Assembly (NCBI GenBank): GCA_022264855.1
Contig: JABYQU010000021.1
Location: forward strand, 62,001 to 126,000
Source of the DNA: Lenzites betulinus
Taxonomy: Eukaryota > Basidiomycota > Agaricomycetes > Polyporales > Polyporaceae
DNA length: 64,000 bases
Direction: 5' to 3'
Shown: in pieces, positions 1-12,836 of the stretch
Numbering within the stretch: position 1 is the stretch's first letter
Layout: each line of letters opens with the position of its first letter
Notes under the pieces: model-generated
What the model saw: the letters and a program-made list of their open reading frames with translations, nothing else
The model's database searches: none
Told to the model about the DNA's origin: nothing
Position numbers and translations under genes: made by a program

Positions 1-1532
1 ACGCGCTGAACAGTCTTATGGACGAGGCTCGGTGGACAGATGACGCTCCAGGACCATGGGGCCTGGCCCGCATGTGGACGCGCGCGTACGAGCCGACGTC
101 GCCCTTGCGCCCATCTCCCATCTCCCATCACTGTGCACAAGTATTATTGCAAGACCGGCCTCGACGTTCGCGCCAATAGTCAATATTGTGCATCAAGTGG
201 ACGCAGATGCGTTCTCCGGACCAGACGAATTAACGCGTGACGGGAAAGGTCAAGTTAGGCACCCCTGGTCAGTGATCCCCGTTTCCGTTCCCGCGCGCGG
301 TGAGTATGCAGCAGTCTCGACCCTCGGACCCGCGACAATGGTAAGTAGGGGAGCCTGGATCAGGAGTGTCTGGGCATTTTCGACGACTCGAAAAAGTCGA
401 CATTAATTCGAGGTCAAAGATAGGTCAAAGAGCGCGGTTCTTAGTGCCCACATTCAAAATGGGCCAATTTAAAATTCCAGCCCGTTCACCAGATCCACCC
501 GCCCTCGAATCCGACGCACCGGAACCCCCGCAAAGCGCAATCTCGCCGTATGTCTCAGATCTCACTCTAGCCTCCAGCTGCCCTCAGTCGAGTCTCGACT
601 CACTACATGTTAGCGGGGCCATTTAGAAAACCCGCCTAGTCCTACCCACTTTAGACGGCCGTATAGGCACTACTCGTAGTGTAGCAGCAGTAGCTAATAC
701 ATTACAATCAGAACAAAACAAAAAAAGAGTCTCGACTCACTCACCCCGGACCACCCGCACGAGCGCAAGCCGAAACCTCAAACCTCAAACTTGTTTGGCG
801 AGCGAGCGTGCCTGAGTCCGCGCGACGTCATGCACGCCAAGCGTATGAAGCTTTAAGCTTCGGAGACACTATGCACGACCGCGGGCCCTGTGCATGTGCA
901 CGCGCCGAGACCGGCGTAATTGCGTCGCTGAGTCGCTGAGGTTCGAGCGCCACAGGGCATGGGCGTCGTCACCAGGGTACTGAATACTGAGTCACTTCCT
1001 TCAGCTTCAAACACAGTTGTGAACTCGAACCTCGTCTGACAAGTGAACCCTCGAACCCCCGAATCCCGAACCGATCCAGGAGAAAGCGCACGCTTCATTA
1101 ATCAGGCTGCCGCAGCCCGTGCCGAATGTAAGATGGCTACTTCTGGTAGCGCCTCTAGCTAGCTAGCTACTATGCTACTGGTACGTAGCGGCGTGCATCT
1201 GCACCGAGAGCCCCCCGCAGGCTCCACAGGATGAGGAGTGCGGGGGGAGAGGAGAGGAGAGGGGAGAGGGCAAGGGGGACAGGACGAGCCTTATCGTATG
1301 ATACACTAGGAGCGTCCAGGCTTCATGTTGTCGGGCGGAGCGGGACCGTACTGCAAGATGTGCATGTAAGCGAAGGAGATATGAGCGGGAGACGATCCGC
1401 TAGAGCGAGAGAGCCGACGAGGGAGTGTGAACGGGTGGATGGGAACGAGTGTGCTGCTTCGGGCGCGCCTGCTCGGAGGCGCCAGCCCGTCATATACATA
1501 CGCGCACCACCACCGCACGCACACGCACACGC
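1..1532. other. intergenic, no gene seen
   Basis: Open frames here are short, overlap on both strands and match nothing I recognise. The stretch holds a GCTAGCTAGCTA-like run near 1157 and a purine-rich G/A tract near 1238-1272. It contains the 3' flank of the P450 gene that ends at 1533. Confidence 0.5.
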
Positions 1533-3946
1533 TCACTGCGCGAGGGTGACATGCAGCGGGAGGAGCCCGCCACGGCCGTCCACGACCGGCTGCAGCGTCG
1601 GCGAGATCTTCTCCTGCACAACCGCCGTCGTCTCGTGGAACTCCAGACTCCTCACGAGCGTCGCGAGGATGACCTTGAACTCGAAGACCGCGAGCCGGTA
1701 CCCGATGCAGTTGCGCGGGCCGTCGCAGAACGTGACGAGCCCGCTCCAGCCGTGCGGGAGCTCCGCGGGGGGCGGGACGCGCCCGGGCGTGAGCCACCGC
1801 GCGGGGTCGAAGCGCGCGGCGTCGGGGCCCCAGACGGCCGGGTTCACGTGCATCGTCGTGAACGGGATGTGGAAGACCTGCCCGGCGGAGATGTTCACGG
1901 CGGTGAGCGTCTCGCCCGCGGCGGTGCGGATCGGCTTGCTCAGCGGGATAACGTCGTCGTGCAGCGCGACGCGCTCGGTCTGCGGCGAGGCGGGGTGCAG
2001 GCGGAGGCTGTATTGTATGCGCGGTCAGCGAGGCGTGTATGCGGGAGCTGACGAGACGCGCGTACCCTTCCTTCACGACGGCGTCGAGGTACTCGAGGCG
2101 CTGGATGTCGTCGTAGCTGAGGTCGCGGCCCGAGCGGCGGATTTCATCGCGGAGTTTTTCCTGGACTGCCGGGTTGCGCGCGAGCTCGAGGAGCGTGAAG
2201 CTGAGCGAGCCCGCGGTGGTCTCGTGCCCGACCATGATGAAGGTGTTCACGTTGTCGACGATCTGCTGGGGCGTCAGGCCCTTGCCCTTTGATCCCCGGT
2301 CGCGCTCGGCCTTGACGAGGATGCTCATGATGTCGCGGCCCTTTTCACTGACGGTCCCGCTCTCCAGCAGACGCATGGATAGCTTGGTGGTGATCTCGCG
2401 GATGCGGCCGCCCGCCTTGATGGCTTCGACCGGGAGCTTCGTCAGCAGAAGGGTGATGAAGGGCACGGCGCGCATGACGAGCATGGCGACGAAGCCGCTG
2501 AAGCCGAGCCCGGTGTTGACATGGCCCTCCCAGGACGCGTGGATCTCCTTGGCTTCGGTGCTCTCGCCTGCCTTGAAGTCGTGGCCAAACGCGACGCGAC
2601 CAATGATATCGAGCCTGGACGATCCCTCATCAGCACCTGTTCGTGCCATCTGGTCGAGCGGCGATATACATACGTGCAAGTGGAGGTAAATTCTGTGATG
2701 TTGACGGTCGCTGCCCCGCCGGCGGAGAGCACATGGTTCGTGAGTCTGCTCTCGAGCTGCGCGCGGAGGCAACAGACAGGGAGATCAGAGATCGGGAGCG
2801 GTGCGGGGGAAAGGTGGGCGGATCGGGCGATCAGCGATGGGACCAATATACCGCATGAGGCAGGTCACTTGCCTTTTCTGAACACTCTGAAATGTCGTCT
2901 GCCATGCCCTTGATGGCTTCCGACCTGCGCCGGAGAGAAGTCAGCAAACCCTCTTCTCTGTACAGTCAAATTTCGCCCTTCGCACGCCAGGGCCATCGCT
3001 CGCCGGCGCCCCCCAGAGGACACGCCCATGGAAACGGCGGACTATATGCGCGGACGCGAAGTGCGATGGGCGCGGGCGGAAGGTGGTTGAGGATACTCAC
3101 GAGAACGCAGGGGCAATGATGCGGCGCTGATTCTGGTGGTCTTCGCCTTCAGCCCATACGAGGCCTTTGCCCAGCACGTTGGCGACCGGGGGTCGGAATG
3201 CCGGAGACTTCACTGTAGGACGGGACTCGTCAGCATTCGTCCGCTATGCGTCTGGGGAGTAGCAAGAGTCGAAAGCGAACTAGGGAGGTGGTGTATGCTT
3301 GCCGACGGCCCAGAGGGGACCCCCGTGCTCATATCCCCACCTCCATACGTACCCGCCATCCATGTACCCATTGCGAGTGCACAGATGGGGTGTATGCGGC
3401 ATCGAAGCCGGCGTCAGCCGATGCCGTTCCCTACAGTACGTCATTCGACGCAATGGATGCCGGGCCAAGGCACAGATCCCGCCCCGGAAGGTCTCCCTTA
3501 TGCAACGGCGGAGGGAAGGTCAGCTCACCATAGTCTTCTGACTTCTGAAAGATGTGCTGGACAGCAGCATGGTCTGCGGCGACGATCTACGCGGAGACAA
3601 GCGTAATGTCAGCGGAACGGAGGTGCTGGAGGTTAACAGGCACGGGTACTCACGATGTCGGGGTGGAAGAGGGCGCCCTTGACGCGGAAGAGGGGTCCGC
3701 AGAGTGCGGCCCATTTGGTGTACGTCTCGGTTGCCTGTCCTTGGAAGGTCGCGAGTTCGTGCCCCCAGAGCCAATGGGAGGAGGAGCGGGGCTGCAGCGA
3801 ACGCGTCAGAGTGCGGTCCGCTGGGGCAGGAATGTCGTAAGGCTTACGGCGATAGGAATGCGCTCGATGTCCTGGCGCTTGTCGGAGGAGAGCCATTTGA
3901 GGATGTAGAGGAGGGCGGCAACGGAGAGGAGGAAGGTGACTGCCAT
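1533..3946 (-). CDS. cytochrome P450 monooxygenase
   Basis: Haem-thiolate monooxygenase, expected to be anchored in the ER membrane and fed by cytochrome P450 reductase. The start at 3946 opens MAVTFLLSVAALLYILKW, a typical N-terminal membrane anchor; exon 1 runs to about 3848. Later exons give a region ending in ALFHPDI (about 3791-3654), QRRIIAPAFS (about 3100-3210), LDIIGRVAFGHDF (about 2610-2575), the I-helix VGHETTAG (about 2240), the K-helix EGLR formed across an intron, and the haem loop FCDGPRNCIG (about 1720-1740). The frame closes on TGA at 1533-1535. One intron near 2875 appears to use a GC donor (AAG|GCAAGT). All core motifs are present, so the gene looks intact with roughly nine exons. 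The CYP family and substrate cannot be told from sequence alone. It lies well outside the peptide region. Confidence 0.88.
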
Positions 3947-5187
3947 GTTGGGCGGATGCGAGGAGGACGGCAAGCGGGGCGAGGAGGACGGGGGAAGCGA
4001 AGGAGGGAAACGAGCGTGGGGGACAACCCGGGCGGGTGTGGACTTTACTTGTGGGCGGGGGCGGAGATGCTGATGGTATGAGGGAGAGAGTGGACGAAGC
4101 GGGAGGTGCAGTTATGCCCAAGCAAGTTAGCCAGCCGAATCCTCATTTCCCCGGGGCTTACGGCGCGTCGGCGGACAAAGAAGTCCGCCTGGACGTCTGC
4201 CTGCTTACGCGCGAATGCTTCTCTTCGTAGTGCCCGCGCACGCGGCGCACGAGTCGCGGCGAGCCTGTCGACCCTGCCGTACACGCCCGCGTGTCCGCTG
4301 CCCATTCGCGCTGCCCTGCCGCCGCAGATCTGGCGAGGCGGGGCGGGAAGATGAGCCGGGAGTGCAGCGGTGGCTAGCGGGGACACGCGTGAAGGGAGCA
4401 CAGCGCTCGCATAACCAGCCGACGCGTCGCTCAATTAACGTCTTTATTAATTGCAAACCCTAAATCTATCTCCCCAGAACGGCAGGAGCGGACCCCCGGG
4501 TGCGGACGCGGCGTTCGCCGGGAGCACAAACACTCGCCCAAATGCGGGTAGAAGGTTGCCGGCATCTGTCTCTTGCACTTTTACCCTCAGTCCTCCAGCG
4601 CGCCCTCGTGTGCCAGCGTAGGTTTCGCCTTCACTTTGGGCTTGAGTGCGCATGCGTGCAGCTGACCGCTCTCGGGGAGCTCCCCGCTGGCCAGTGCCAT
4701 CAGAGCGGGGCCGCCCGGTAGTCGGCGTAGTCGACGGCGGGCTAGATTGGCGTGCACCCGCTGTGCGTGCGGACAGCGTCTGTGTGCCTATGTCTGTCCG
4801 TGAGAGCGTGATGGCAGCCTTGCAAAGCGAGAGCCAAGAGGGGAAAGGACAGGCCAGCAACGAATTCAGTCCGCGTGAGGGTTCTGCCCGCAGAGGAGCC
4901 CGCGGGCGCTGGGTGCTGACGCGCAAGGTTCGCTGCCTCTGGGCCGCCGCCGCACCCTCCTCGGTTTTCCAATTTGCGCGTGGGACGCCTTTGATATCTT
5001 CTGATCCTTCGCGAACCCTTCCTGTACTTCGCAGCATTCTGCCTCGGCTCCTGTACACTCACACTCTCCGCATGTAAATATCCGCCGTCCGCCCGCCCTC
5101 TCCGTCCAGAGCCCCTCCTCCTCCGGGTCGCGCCTCACTTCCTCTCCCTTCTTACCCCTCTCCTTCCTCCCCAACACCGCCGTCACC
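3947..5187. other. divergent intergenic region between P450 and membrane-protein gene
   Basis: These 1.2 kb separate a minus-strand P450 start (3946) from a plus-strand start (5188) and so must hold both promoters. The proximal part before 5188 is pyrimidine-rich, common in basidiomycete promoters. The long open frames on both strands are GC-rich shadows without recognisable motifs. Confidence 0.45.
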
Positions 5188-6940
5188 ATGGTCGACTGGT
5201 CTTCACAGCAGGAGCTCATCACCGACTCCAGTACGCCGCCGCTTCCTGCCTTCGGTGCTAGCACGTCGCCTTCATGCCGCTGATCGCTTTCCGCGTTCCA
5301 CAGCCGTCTTCCTGAAGTTCATGCACTCCCTCGCGGGGCTGTACTTGTGAGCATCTCCGACGTCCATCTGGACGCGATCTGACGCGTCTTGGCCCAGCTG
5401 GGAGGTCGTGACCTCGCTCGACTTCGAATGGGGATTCCTCACCGGCAAGAAGCGCTTCCACTACCCCGCCGTACGTCTTCGGATCGCTCTGCTGTCCGCC
5501 ACACCCATCTCACAATATGACCTTAGGTGTTCTACTTCCTGAACAGATATTGTCTGCTGTTCACGATGGTCGGCATGTAAGTCGCGGCCCGCGCTTCCGT
5601 CCTCCAACTCTAACAACTCGCCCGCAGTTTGATCGCGCTCGACACTACGAGGTAAGGGCGAATCCCTTCGCGTACTTTGGTGACATTTCTAATGATCCCG
5701 ACCATGCAGCGAAATCAACTGCCAGGCGCTGTACACTTTCAACCAGATTATGGGCCAAGCAGCCTCCGGGCTCGCGAGCATCAACCTGTCGATCCGCACG
5801 TAAATCCCTTCTCCCGCTCCCTGCGCGCCAAACACTCATACTGACCGACCCTCGATCCGCGCACGCAGGATGGCGCTCTGGTCGCACAACAAGTACATCG
5901 TCATCCCGATCATCGTCATCATCCTCGGCCACTGGTCGCTCATCCTCCAGGGCGTGACCGTGAAGGCGTCGTGGGTCGACGGCACGGGCTGCCTCGTGAC
6001 GGGCTCGAACAACACCGTGCTCGCGGCGACGTTCATCTACTCGATGTGCTTCGACCTCATCATCCTGCTCCTCAGCATGTACAAGCTCGTCATTGGCGTC
6101 AAGGGCGGCCGCTCGCAGCTCATGACCCTCCTCTTCAAGGACGGCCTCGCATACTTCATCATCGCGTGCGTATCACCACCCTTTTTTGCGTCTGCGCCTG
6201 TTTTTGGCACGCGCGCTCACGGGCCTGATGTGCATGCAGCTTCCTGTCGAACCTGCTCGCGACGGTGTTCATCATGCTGAACCTCAACGCGATCATGAGC
6301 GTCATCTTCAACGTCCCCGCGGCCATCTTCTCCACCGTAAGCGCGCGCGCATCCCGTCCCGCCCCTGCGTGCGCATCGCTGACCTCTTCCCTGTTCCCTG
6401 TTCTTTCTTTTCCGCAGATCGTGGCGTGCCGCGCCGTGCGCCGCCTGACCAACTTCTCGACCAAGGGCCCCGAGGTCTTGTGCGTTGCCATCCCATCGCG
6501 CGCGCCGCATGCAGAGACTGACGCGCGTGCCCATTTTTACTTTTACTTGTACTTTTACTCGCAGCTCGAGCGGCACCGGCCACAGCTTCCGCGTCGGGCA
6601 CCCCGCAGCGACCGCCGCGTCCATCGGGATCAACCCGCAAGGGCGCGGCACGGTCCGGCAGCACAAGTCCGAGCTCAGCAACGGCGTGCACGTCCAGGTC
6701 AGCCGCTTCCCCCTCCCATCCCCCATCCCCTCCTCCCCTCCCCTCCCTCTCCCCCCCCGCTGGAGATACGTGATCACTGACCTGTGTTTGTGTGTAATGC
6801 AGATGCAGACGTTCACGGTCGCGGACGAGGACCACATGTCGGACTACAACTCGGAGGGCGACACGACGAAGACGAAGATCGCGGATCCCGAGATGGGCGA
6901 CGCCGAGATCAGCGCGGAGTTCAAGCGTCCGCCGTACTGA
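5188..6940 (+). CDS. seven-helix integral membrane protein, basidiomycete type
   Basis: Spliced from about nine exons. ATG 5188 gives MVDWSSQQELITDS, then short introns (5231-5303; 5347-5397) lead into FWEVVTSLDFEW and GKKRFHYPA. Hydrophobic helices follow, for example YCLLFTMVGILIALD, YIVIPIIVIILGHWSLIL, FIYSMCFDLIILLLSMYKL and LLATVFIMLNLNAIMSVIF. The soluble C-terminal tail is acidic (MSDYNSEGDTTKTKIADPEMG) and ends FKRPPY at TGA 6938-6940. The arrangement of seven helices plus a cytosolic tail is common in Agaricomycete proteins of unknown role; a receptor-like function is possible but not shown. No catalytic motif was seen. Confidence 0.8.
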
Positions 6941-9900
6941 GCTCTTCCATGCGCCCCCGCCGCCGTCGTGCGCTGCCCCGCGACGGGCGGAATCTAGAAG
7001 TTGCGGGCGCTGCGCCCCCGCCCCCGAGTATCCTGCACCACTCTTCACTCTTTTCTCACCCCGCTCGTTCTAGGAGGACGGGGACGCGCCCTGCTGCCGC
7101 TGTCTTGCTTGCCTGCTTGCTATCCATACCGCCCCGCATCTTGCATCTACTACTACCCTACCCTACCCCTCCCCTTGCATTACCCCCGTCCACCGCACAC
7201 ATTGCACACCCTCAGCTGCAGCCCGCATATTGCACATACCACGCCCCGCCCGCCCGGAGAACCAAAAGGAGAACCTGAACATACTGCCGTCCGTCCGTCC
7301 GTCCATTCGTCGCTCTGTACATTCGCTGTGTATAAAAAGTGCGCTTGATCCCGTCTTCTCGTCCGCTCCTGTGGGGGGCACGTGTGTGCGGTGTGCTGAG
7401 ATGATGTGTTCCCACTCTCAGTTCCAAACGCCCTTCCCCGGTCTGGTGCATTTGCATTCGCGGAGGCTCCCCGGTGACTTCGAACTTCAAATGGCGTCCC
7501 TTGTCCGCACGACGCACGACGCACGTGAATCCGTGAATCCGAAAATGCCCCCGCGCGCGCACTGCAACGGCACCGCACCCGGTCGTCATCGCGTCACCCG
7601 CGCCCACCTCCATCGTCCACCGTCCACACGCCCCCGCCTTCGCGCCTTCGCCGCACCCTCGCATCCGCGCATCTCCCCGTCACGCCCGTGCGCCCTTCCG
7701 ACTTCGCAATTCAGATCTCAGAAGCAACACCACTGCGGGCCCCGTACCCTGAGGCTCCACGCTGCGGGCGCGCGCGTGCGCCCGATTTGGCTTCCCCTTG
7801 TGCTGCATATGGGCAGTGGTTTCGCGCTGTGATTGGGATGCGCTATACAGTCCGAGTGTGGATCCCCCGTCCCCCGTACCCCCGCGCGCTGGTGTTTGGT
7901 CCCGAGTCCCGAGTCCCCGCGATCAATCCACGATGGAGCAAACCTTCGCGGACGCGCGCGCGTGCTTGGTCTCGACTCTCCATTGGCCCCCGTGGTGGGT
8001 GGACGGACACTGGTTGGCATCGCGATCTCGCGCCTGTCTCTCGTGCCTTGCCCGGCGTTTTACCCTCTTCAGACTTCCTGTGCCCCGTTTGCTGCCCATC
8101 ACCCACGCTCGTTGCTCCGACTCGTATATGCTGTCGCTCGTTGCTCGTTGATTTTTGGTTAGATAGTCCTATTCTGCTTTGGACACTCCTTGATTGGGTA
8201 CTCGCTAGGATACTAGTACAGTTACAGTTACAGTAAGAAGGATCTAAGGAAGCAGTATGGTATACCCCGTGTAATACGAGTTTAGTTGACTCTGAAATCT
8301 GACTAGTGCTATGCATGGTGCGCAACAACTCCGGAAGCTGACATAGCATCGCTGGTCCCCTCCACGCCGTCTGATGCTCGATCATCAATGCTCAACGTTC
8401 ACTATGAAATTCGGACCAATTGAATGTAAAGATCTGCGTCCTCCCAAGTTGAACGCGGTCAGTGCGGCCCCCAGCGCGCGCTCCCTAGCTGACCTTCTGT
8501 TCTGTTGGCAAGTACACCCACACTCGGACGCTCGGATCCTAGAGCTGCCGGAGGACGCTCGCCCACGCTCGCCCACCCGCCCCATCGCCGCCTGATGATG
8601 GTGCGTCCTTTCTTCTTATGCTAGAACACCGGGCCACCCAGAGCGCGCGCCCACACCACCGCCAGCGATGGCAAACATAGCAACAGAAACCCCCAGCGGC
8701 CGCGCATCAGGTACGTCCGTCCATATGCATCCCTCCAGCGCGCGGCGCGAATTTGGGGTGTCCAGTATAGATGGCGGGCTCTTCTTGGGCCCCCGCGCGC
8801 GCCCGCGCGACGTACGGCAGTGGGTGGTGATGTTACGGCAAGCAACGTGGTGTCTGCATCTGTCAGCGTTGCGTCCTCGTCGGTGCCCGCTAAGAGTTTT
8901 CGAAGCGTGCATCATCACCCGGTCGGGGAGCCGGGGACGGAAGGGTGGGGCCAGGCGGCGTCCGCTGCTGGCCACGCCTCGTCGAGCCTGAGCCCCGCCG
9001 TGCAAAATTGCACGCAGCACAGTGATGAGAGAAGACGGCCGGGGGGCGACGGTGACGTCGGCTAGGCAGCCATGATAGCGTACGCGCGCGCCTTGCAGCG
9101 GGCCCAGTACGGTCCCGACTCCCGAGGGCCGCAGTGTCGCCGAGCCCCGTTCATTTCCGCCTCTCAGAGGCTGAGAGCTGAGATCTGAGAGGCCGAGTGG
9201 GAGTGGTGCTAGCCCGGATACGGCACCTGGGTTGTGTACGCTCGGAGGCGGGGCTGCGATCACGTCGAGCTTGAAGTCGTCGCGGGGCGCGCTGCCATGC
9301 CGAGAGCCTGGAGGTGAAGCTGCATTAGGATCGGATCAGCTCGCGTACACGACATGTCCGACGGAGGAATCGCTGGGTGATTTTGCGTGCTGACAGCGCG
9401 TGCTACGTAGGCCCATGCACCCCCGGCCGGAAGATCTCAGGCTGCACATCACGATGTGGGAAACCAAGGGCATCCGGCTTGAGCGACATCGGAAGTGTTC
9501 AGGCTGGGTCGCGCGGGTGCGCATTGAGTTGTGTATCCTGCGCGGGGAAGAGGATGCCCACGAGTCGCTACGCGCGGTGATGGCATTGCCCCCGCCACGC
9601 CGTTCGCGACGTCCGATGGCTGGCAGATATTGACACTGGTGAGAGAGAAGGCTGGGGATCTTGTGCCGGCAGACGAAGTTCTGCCGCGAGTTACTCGCGC
9701 CTGTGGCTTGATTTATGGGACGCCGTTGGACATCGCGTGCGGGTTGGCAGGCGTCGGGTGTGTTGACAAGCAGTGGTTTAGTTTACTACTAGTAACTGGA
9801 ATCGATTTCTTCATCTTGACCGTAAGCTTCTTCACACTGGGTGGGAGCGGACGCACCGTATTTGTTTGGAATGCCCCCAGCTTCCGTGAAGCGTGCCAGG

Positions 9901-10049
9901 GTGATACCGCGCGCGTGGCGCGTGGTTGTCAGTGAGAAAATAGGCCGGCAAGTACGTGAGTTGTTGGCTGGTAACGCTTCAGGTACCGCGTAGCAGCGAC
10001 AGCGTGGACCCCTTCGTCGCCTGCACGACTACACCGTCAAAAGCAATGA
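6941..10049. other. long intergenic region, no convincing gene
   Basis: Three kilobases with only overlapping GC-rich open frames. Visible items are a GTCC microsatellite near 7290 and a TATA-like TGTATAAAAAG near 7329. On the plus strand, 9838-10000 reads open for about 50 codons but has no start, no splice context and no family I recognise. Confidence 0.4.
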
Positions 10050-10430
10050 CAAACTCACCATCCAATGATAGGTATGGGCGTGATGCTTCGGCACGACAAA
10101 CTGCTCTCAAGGCTTCGCAAGCTCGGCCAGTGATTGTCCCATAAGGAAATTATTGTCGTAATTGTGGACACCGGGAGTGCCAGTGATAAAGTAATGCCAG
10201 ACGAACACCGGCGATCCGGATCGCCAACGACCACCAGGACGCGTTCGATCCTGATATGACCTATGAGATCTGATCGTTCATTCCGATACAATTACCAGTG
10301 CAACGAACGAACTCAAACAAGTCACTCACCGGAAGGACGCGACGGCACCCGCTTCCTCCGCAACGCATACGCGCGGAGGTTGTTGAAGAAGTTCTCCGTC
10401 TGGAGGTATACGTGGAGTGCTGATCGCTGA
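10050..10430 (-). pseudogene. possible gene remnant, unrecognised
   Basis: On the minus strand two short stretches read like protein. One contains YLQTENFFNNLRAYALRKR (about 10410-10340); the other contains VFVWHYFITGTPGVHNYDNN (about 10225-10165) and then hits a stop after LAELAKP. They lie in separate frames with an intron-like gap and no start or coherent C-terminus. I do not recognise the family. It may be a decayed gene or chance. Confidence 0.25.
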
Positions 10431-10816
10431 GGTAAGTGAGAAGCCGATAGTATGGCGCACGTAGCATCACATATGCATCCTATGCTGTAACCTCAACTTG
10501 ACCGCACTTTATCTGGGCCTGCCACACAATTCACCGTGGGGGTCCGACGTCCTGCATAGAGGGTGACGAGCCGTCCTGTAATCTTTCCAGCCACCGTCGA
10601 GTCGTTGTCGCTATTGACCCTTCTTGTCCCGCGGGAATGCGTAGCATTCCAGTGGTTGAAGCATTTACACTTTATTGACTGTCACCCGAAACTATAATCC
10701 GACACCCGTACATCTATCCGTCCACCTGTCCGCATTAGTATGGCTAACACGAGACTCAGTAGATTCTGACATACCTGTTGTAACAATAAGACCCGGCCTG
10801 AGAAATGGAACGTCTA

Positions 10817-12836
10817 TCACTGTATATCCACACGAGGGCGCGGCACGAAGGCCCAAATGACCAACAAAAGACCCATCATAGCAATCAAACTGCACGCCGT
10901 GCACGTCAGCGACCAATGTTCAACAACGACACGGACGGAAACATCGCTTACAGAGGCTGGAGGCTCGAAATGCTCGTTTGCGCCGCGATTGCGCCAGTGA
11001 TGAATGGGAACACCGCCGCACCCGCCGACCCGAAGCTCGCAACCCAGCTGATTCCCCCAGAGATGAGCTCGGGCGGAAGCACAGCGCCGGCGTGATTCAT
11101 GACGATCGGGTAGACGGGCCCGAGGAAGAACCCGACGAAGGATACACAGACCGCGCCCGAGAATAGGTTGGGAACGAGCCAGACCACGAGCTCGAGACTG
11201 TCCGTCGACTAGTTAGCTACCAGCTAGTAAGTCGAAAACAAGAGACGACAGACCCTAGGCATATCGAAATGTACAGGAAGATTACGCGCCATTCACCGAT
11301 CTGTACAGGTATCATAAGAATCCGTTTGCGATGCGGCCACGATATTGCACGTACCCTCTTATTCAACCATAAGAGTGCGACGCGTCCGACAGTGAGACCT
11401 GCAAGCAAAAGTCCAGTGAAGTTGACACATTCACCTCAGCGCGAATACGTACCACCGAAGAATCCAGACGAGAAGGACCTCCATGGCGGTCGTTGATGAC
11501 GTAGGTAACGATCCAACCTGTGGCGTGCCAAGAGGTCATATAGATACCGTGATTCATATAAACCATGAAACGTACTGCCTATAGTGACTTCGACTCCAAC
11601 GTACGTGAAAACGAAGCACGCCATGAGGTGAACAGCACGAAGTCGGAAGATCTGCTTGTACTTGTTCACGCCAGCCTCGGAGTCCCTCGTCTTCTCAGGC
11701 GGAGGTTGCCCAGTCTCCTGCAGACAATCTACAAAGGCGAGTCATGTTATCGTAAGCAGTACACCAAGTGAACGAGCATACACGGCTAAAAACGCACCGT
11801 CTTGACTCTTGAAACGGAACACAATGGTCTCCAGTACAACGTTCATACACGTAAGTCCGATATGGGCCAGATACACGAAGGACCATCGATGAATATGCGC
11901 AAACTGCGTGGATACCAGCGGAGAGCACATGGCCCCGACGCCGTAAAGAGAGTGCATGATGCCCATCTTGGTGGAAGTGTCGCCTGCGAGGCTTGCGAGG
12001 AACGCATTCGACCCACCGCTCTACACAGGGTATTGATCCCCTTATGATACACTATGCGATGTGGAGGAGACTCACCAGGAACGACATGCCAAAGCCGCTG
12101 AAAAAATAGCCAACGACCTACACAGGGAATGGTGGAGCCGACGCCTCCAGCGAGAAGCCGACTATCGCCACCATGGATGCTATCCTCCGAGTCAGCACAG
12201 GCAGGGGAAAGAATGATAGCTCTGACCGCACCGAAGACGACCATCTGTCGCCAGCGATCGAACGTGAGCAGATGTCAGTGCTGGTAGCAATATCGGACTT
12301 CACGCGTACCTTCCCAAATCCAAAGCGATCTGTTAGATTCATATATGTGGTTGCGCCGGTGAGGAAGCCCTACGTCCATCATGGGGTCGCTTTCTGTCAA
12401 AATACAGATTCTCGCAAGCGAGGTAGAATACGTACCAGACAGTTCACAACGAAGATCAAAGAGACGACGGCGTATCCAACCTTTCCATCGTAGATAAGTC
12501 ATCGATGAGAGTAGTAGATGTGAAAGTGCTCCATACGTGATAAACCTCCTGCAAACGCGGCAAGAGGGGTCCCAGAGTACCGTCATTCCATCCTGCGACA
12601 TAGATGGACCAGCAAAGAGTCGCAAACTGTATCCAGGCCTTGCGACGCATGGAGGGCGTCACGGCCCCACTAGGCAGCTCGCTCAGGTACACTGGCGACG
12701 AGAGTGCATCTCCGCTAAGGGACTCCTTGGATTCCTCGAGACTGCGACGGTTCATTACGATGGGTGAGACGGCATCTTCGTGGGATGGGGTCTCAGCGGG
12801 TAGCGCTGCAGGCACACACTTGGAGGGGGGATCCAT
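10817..12836 (-). pseudogene. MFS transporter, copy 1, likely pseudogene
   Basis: Major-facilitator transporter whose exons match the downstream copy at 14030-16050 one for one. The start MDPPSKCV at 12836 leads to WIQFATLCWSIYVAGWNDG and GPLLPRLQEVYH, then GFLTGATTYMNLTDRFGFGK, GIMHSLYGVGAM, and the last helices FPFITGAIAAQTS and LIAMMGLLLVIWAFVPRPR. Two lesions are visible. At 12118-12120 a TAG stands where copy 2 has TAT, just after APPFPV. Near 11472 a 13-nt deletion relative to copy 2 (after the RHGGP codons) shifts the frame before SSGFFGG. Both remove essential helices unless splicing bypasses them. The overall type resembles fungal sugar/FHS- or BSC6-like permeases; the substrate is unknown. 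Confidence 0.72.

Noticed and set aside
1231..2292. 353-codon plus-strand open frame
   Set aside because: It lies antisense to the last exons of the P450, whose motifs are unmistakable on the minus strand; high GC creates the shadow.
7289..7310. GTCC microsatellite as a regulatory element
   Set aside because: Short simple repeat with no conserved partner in the window.
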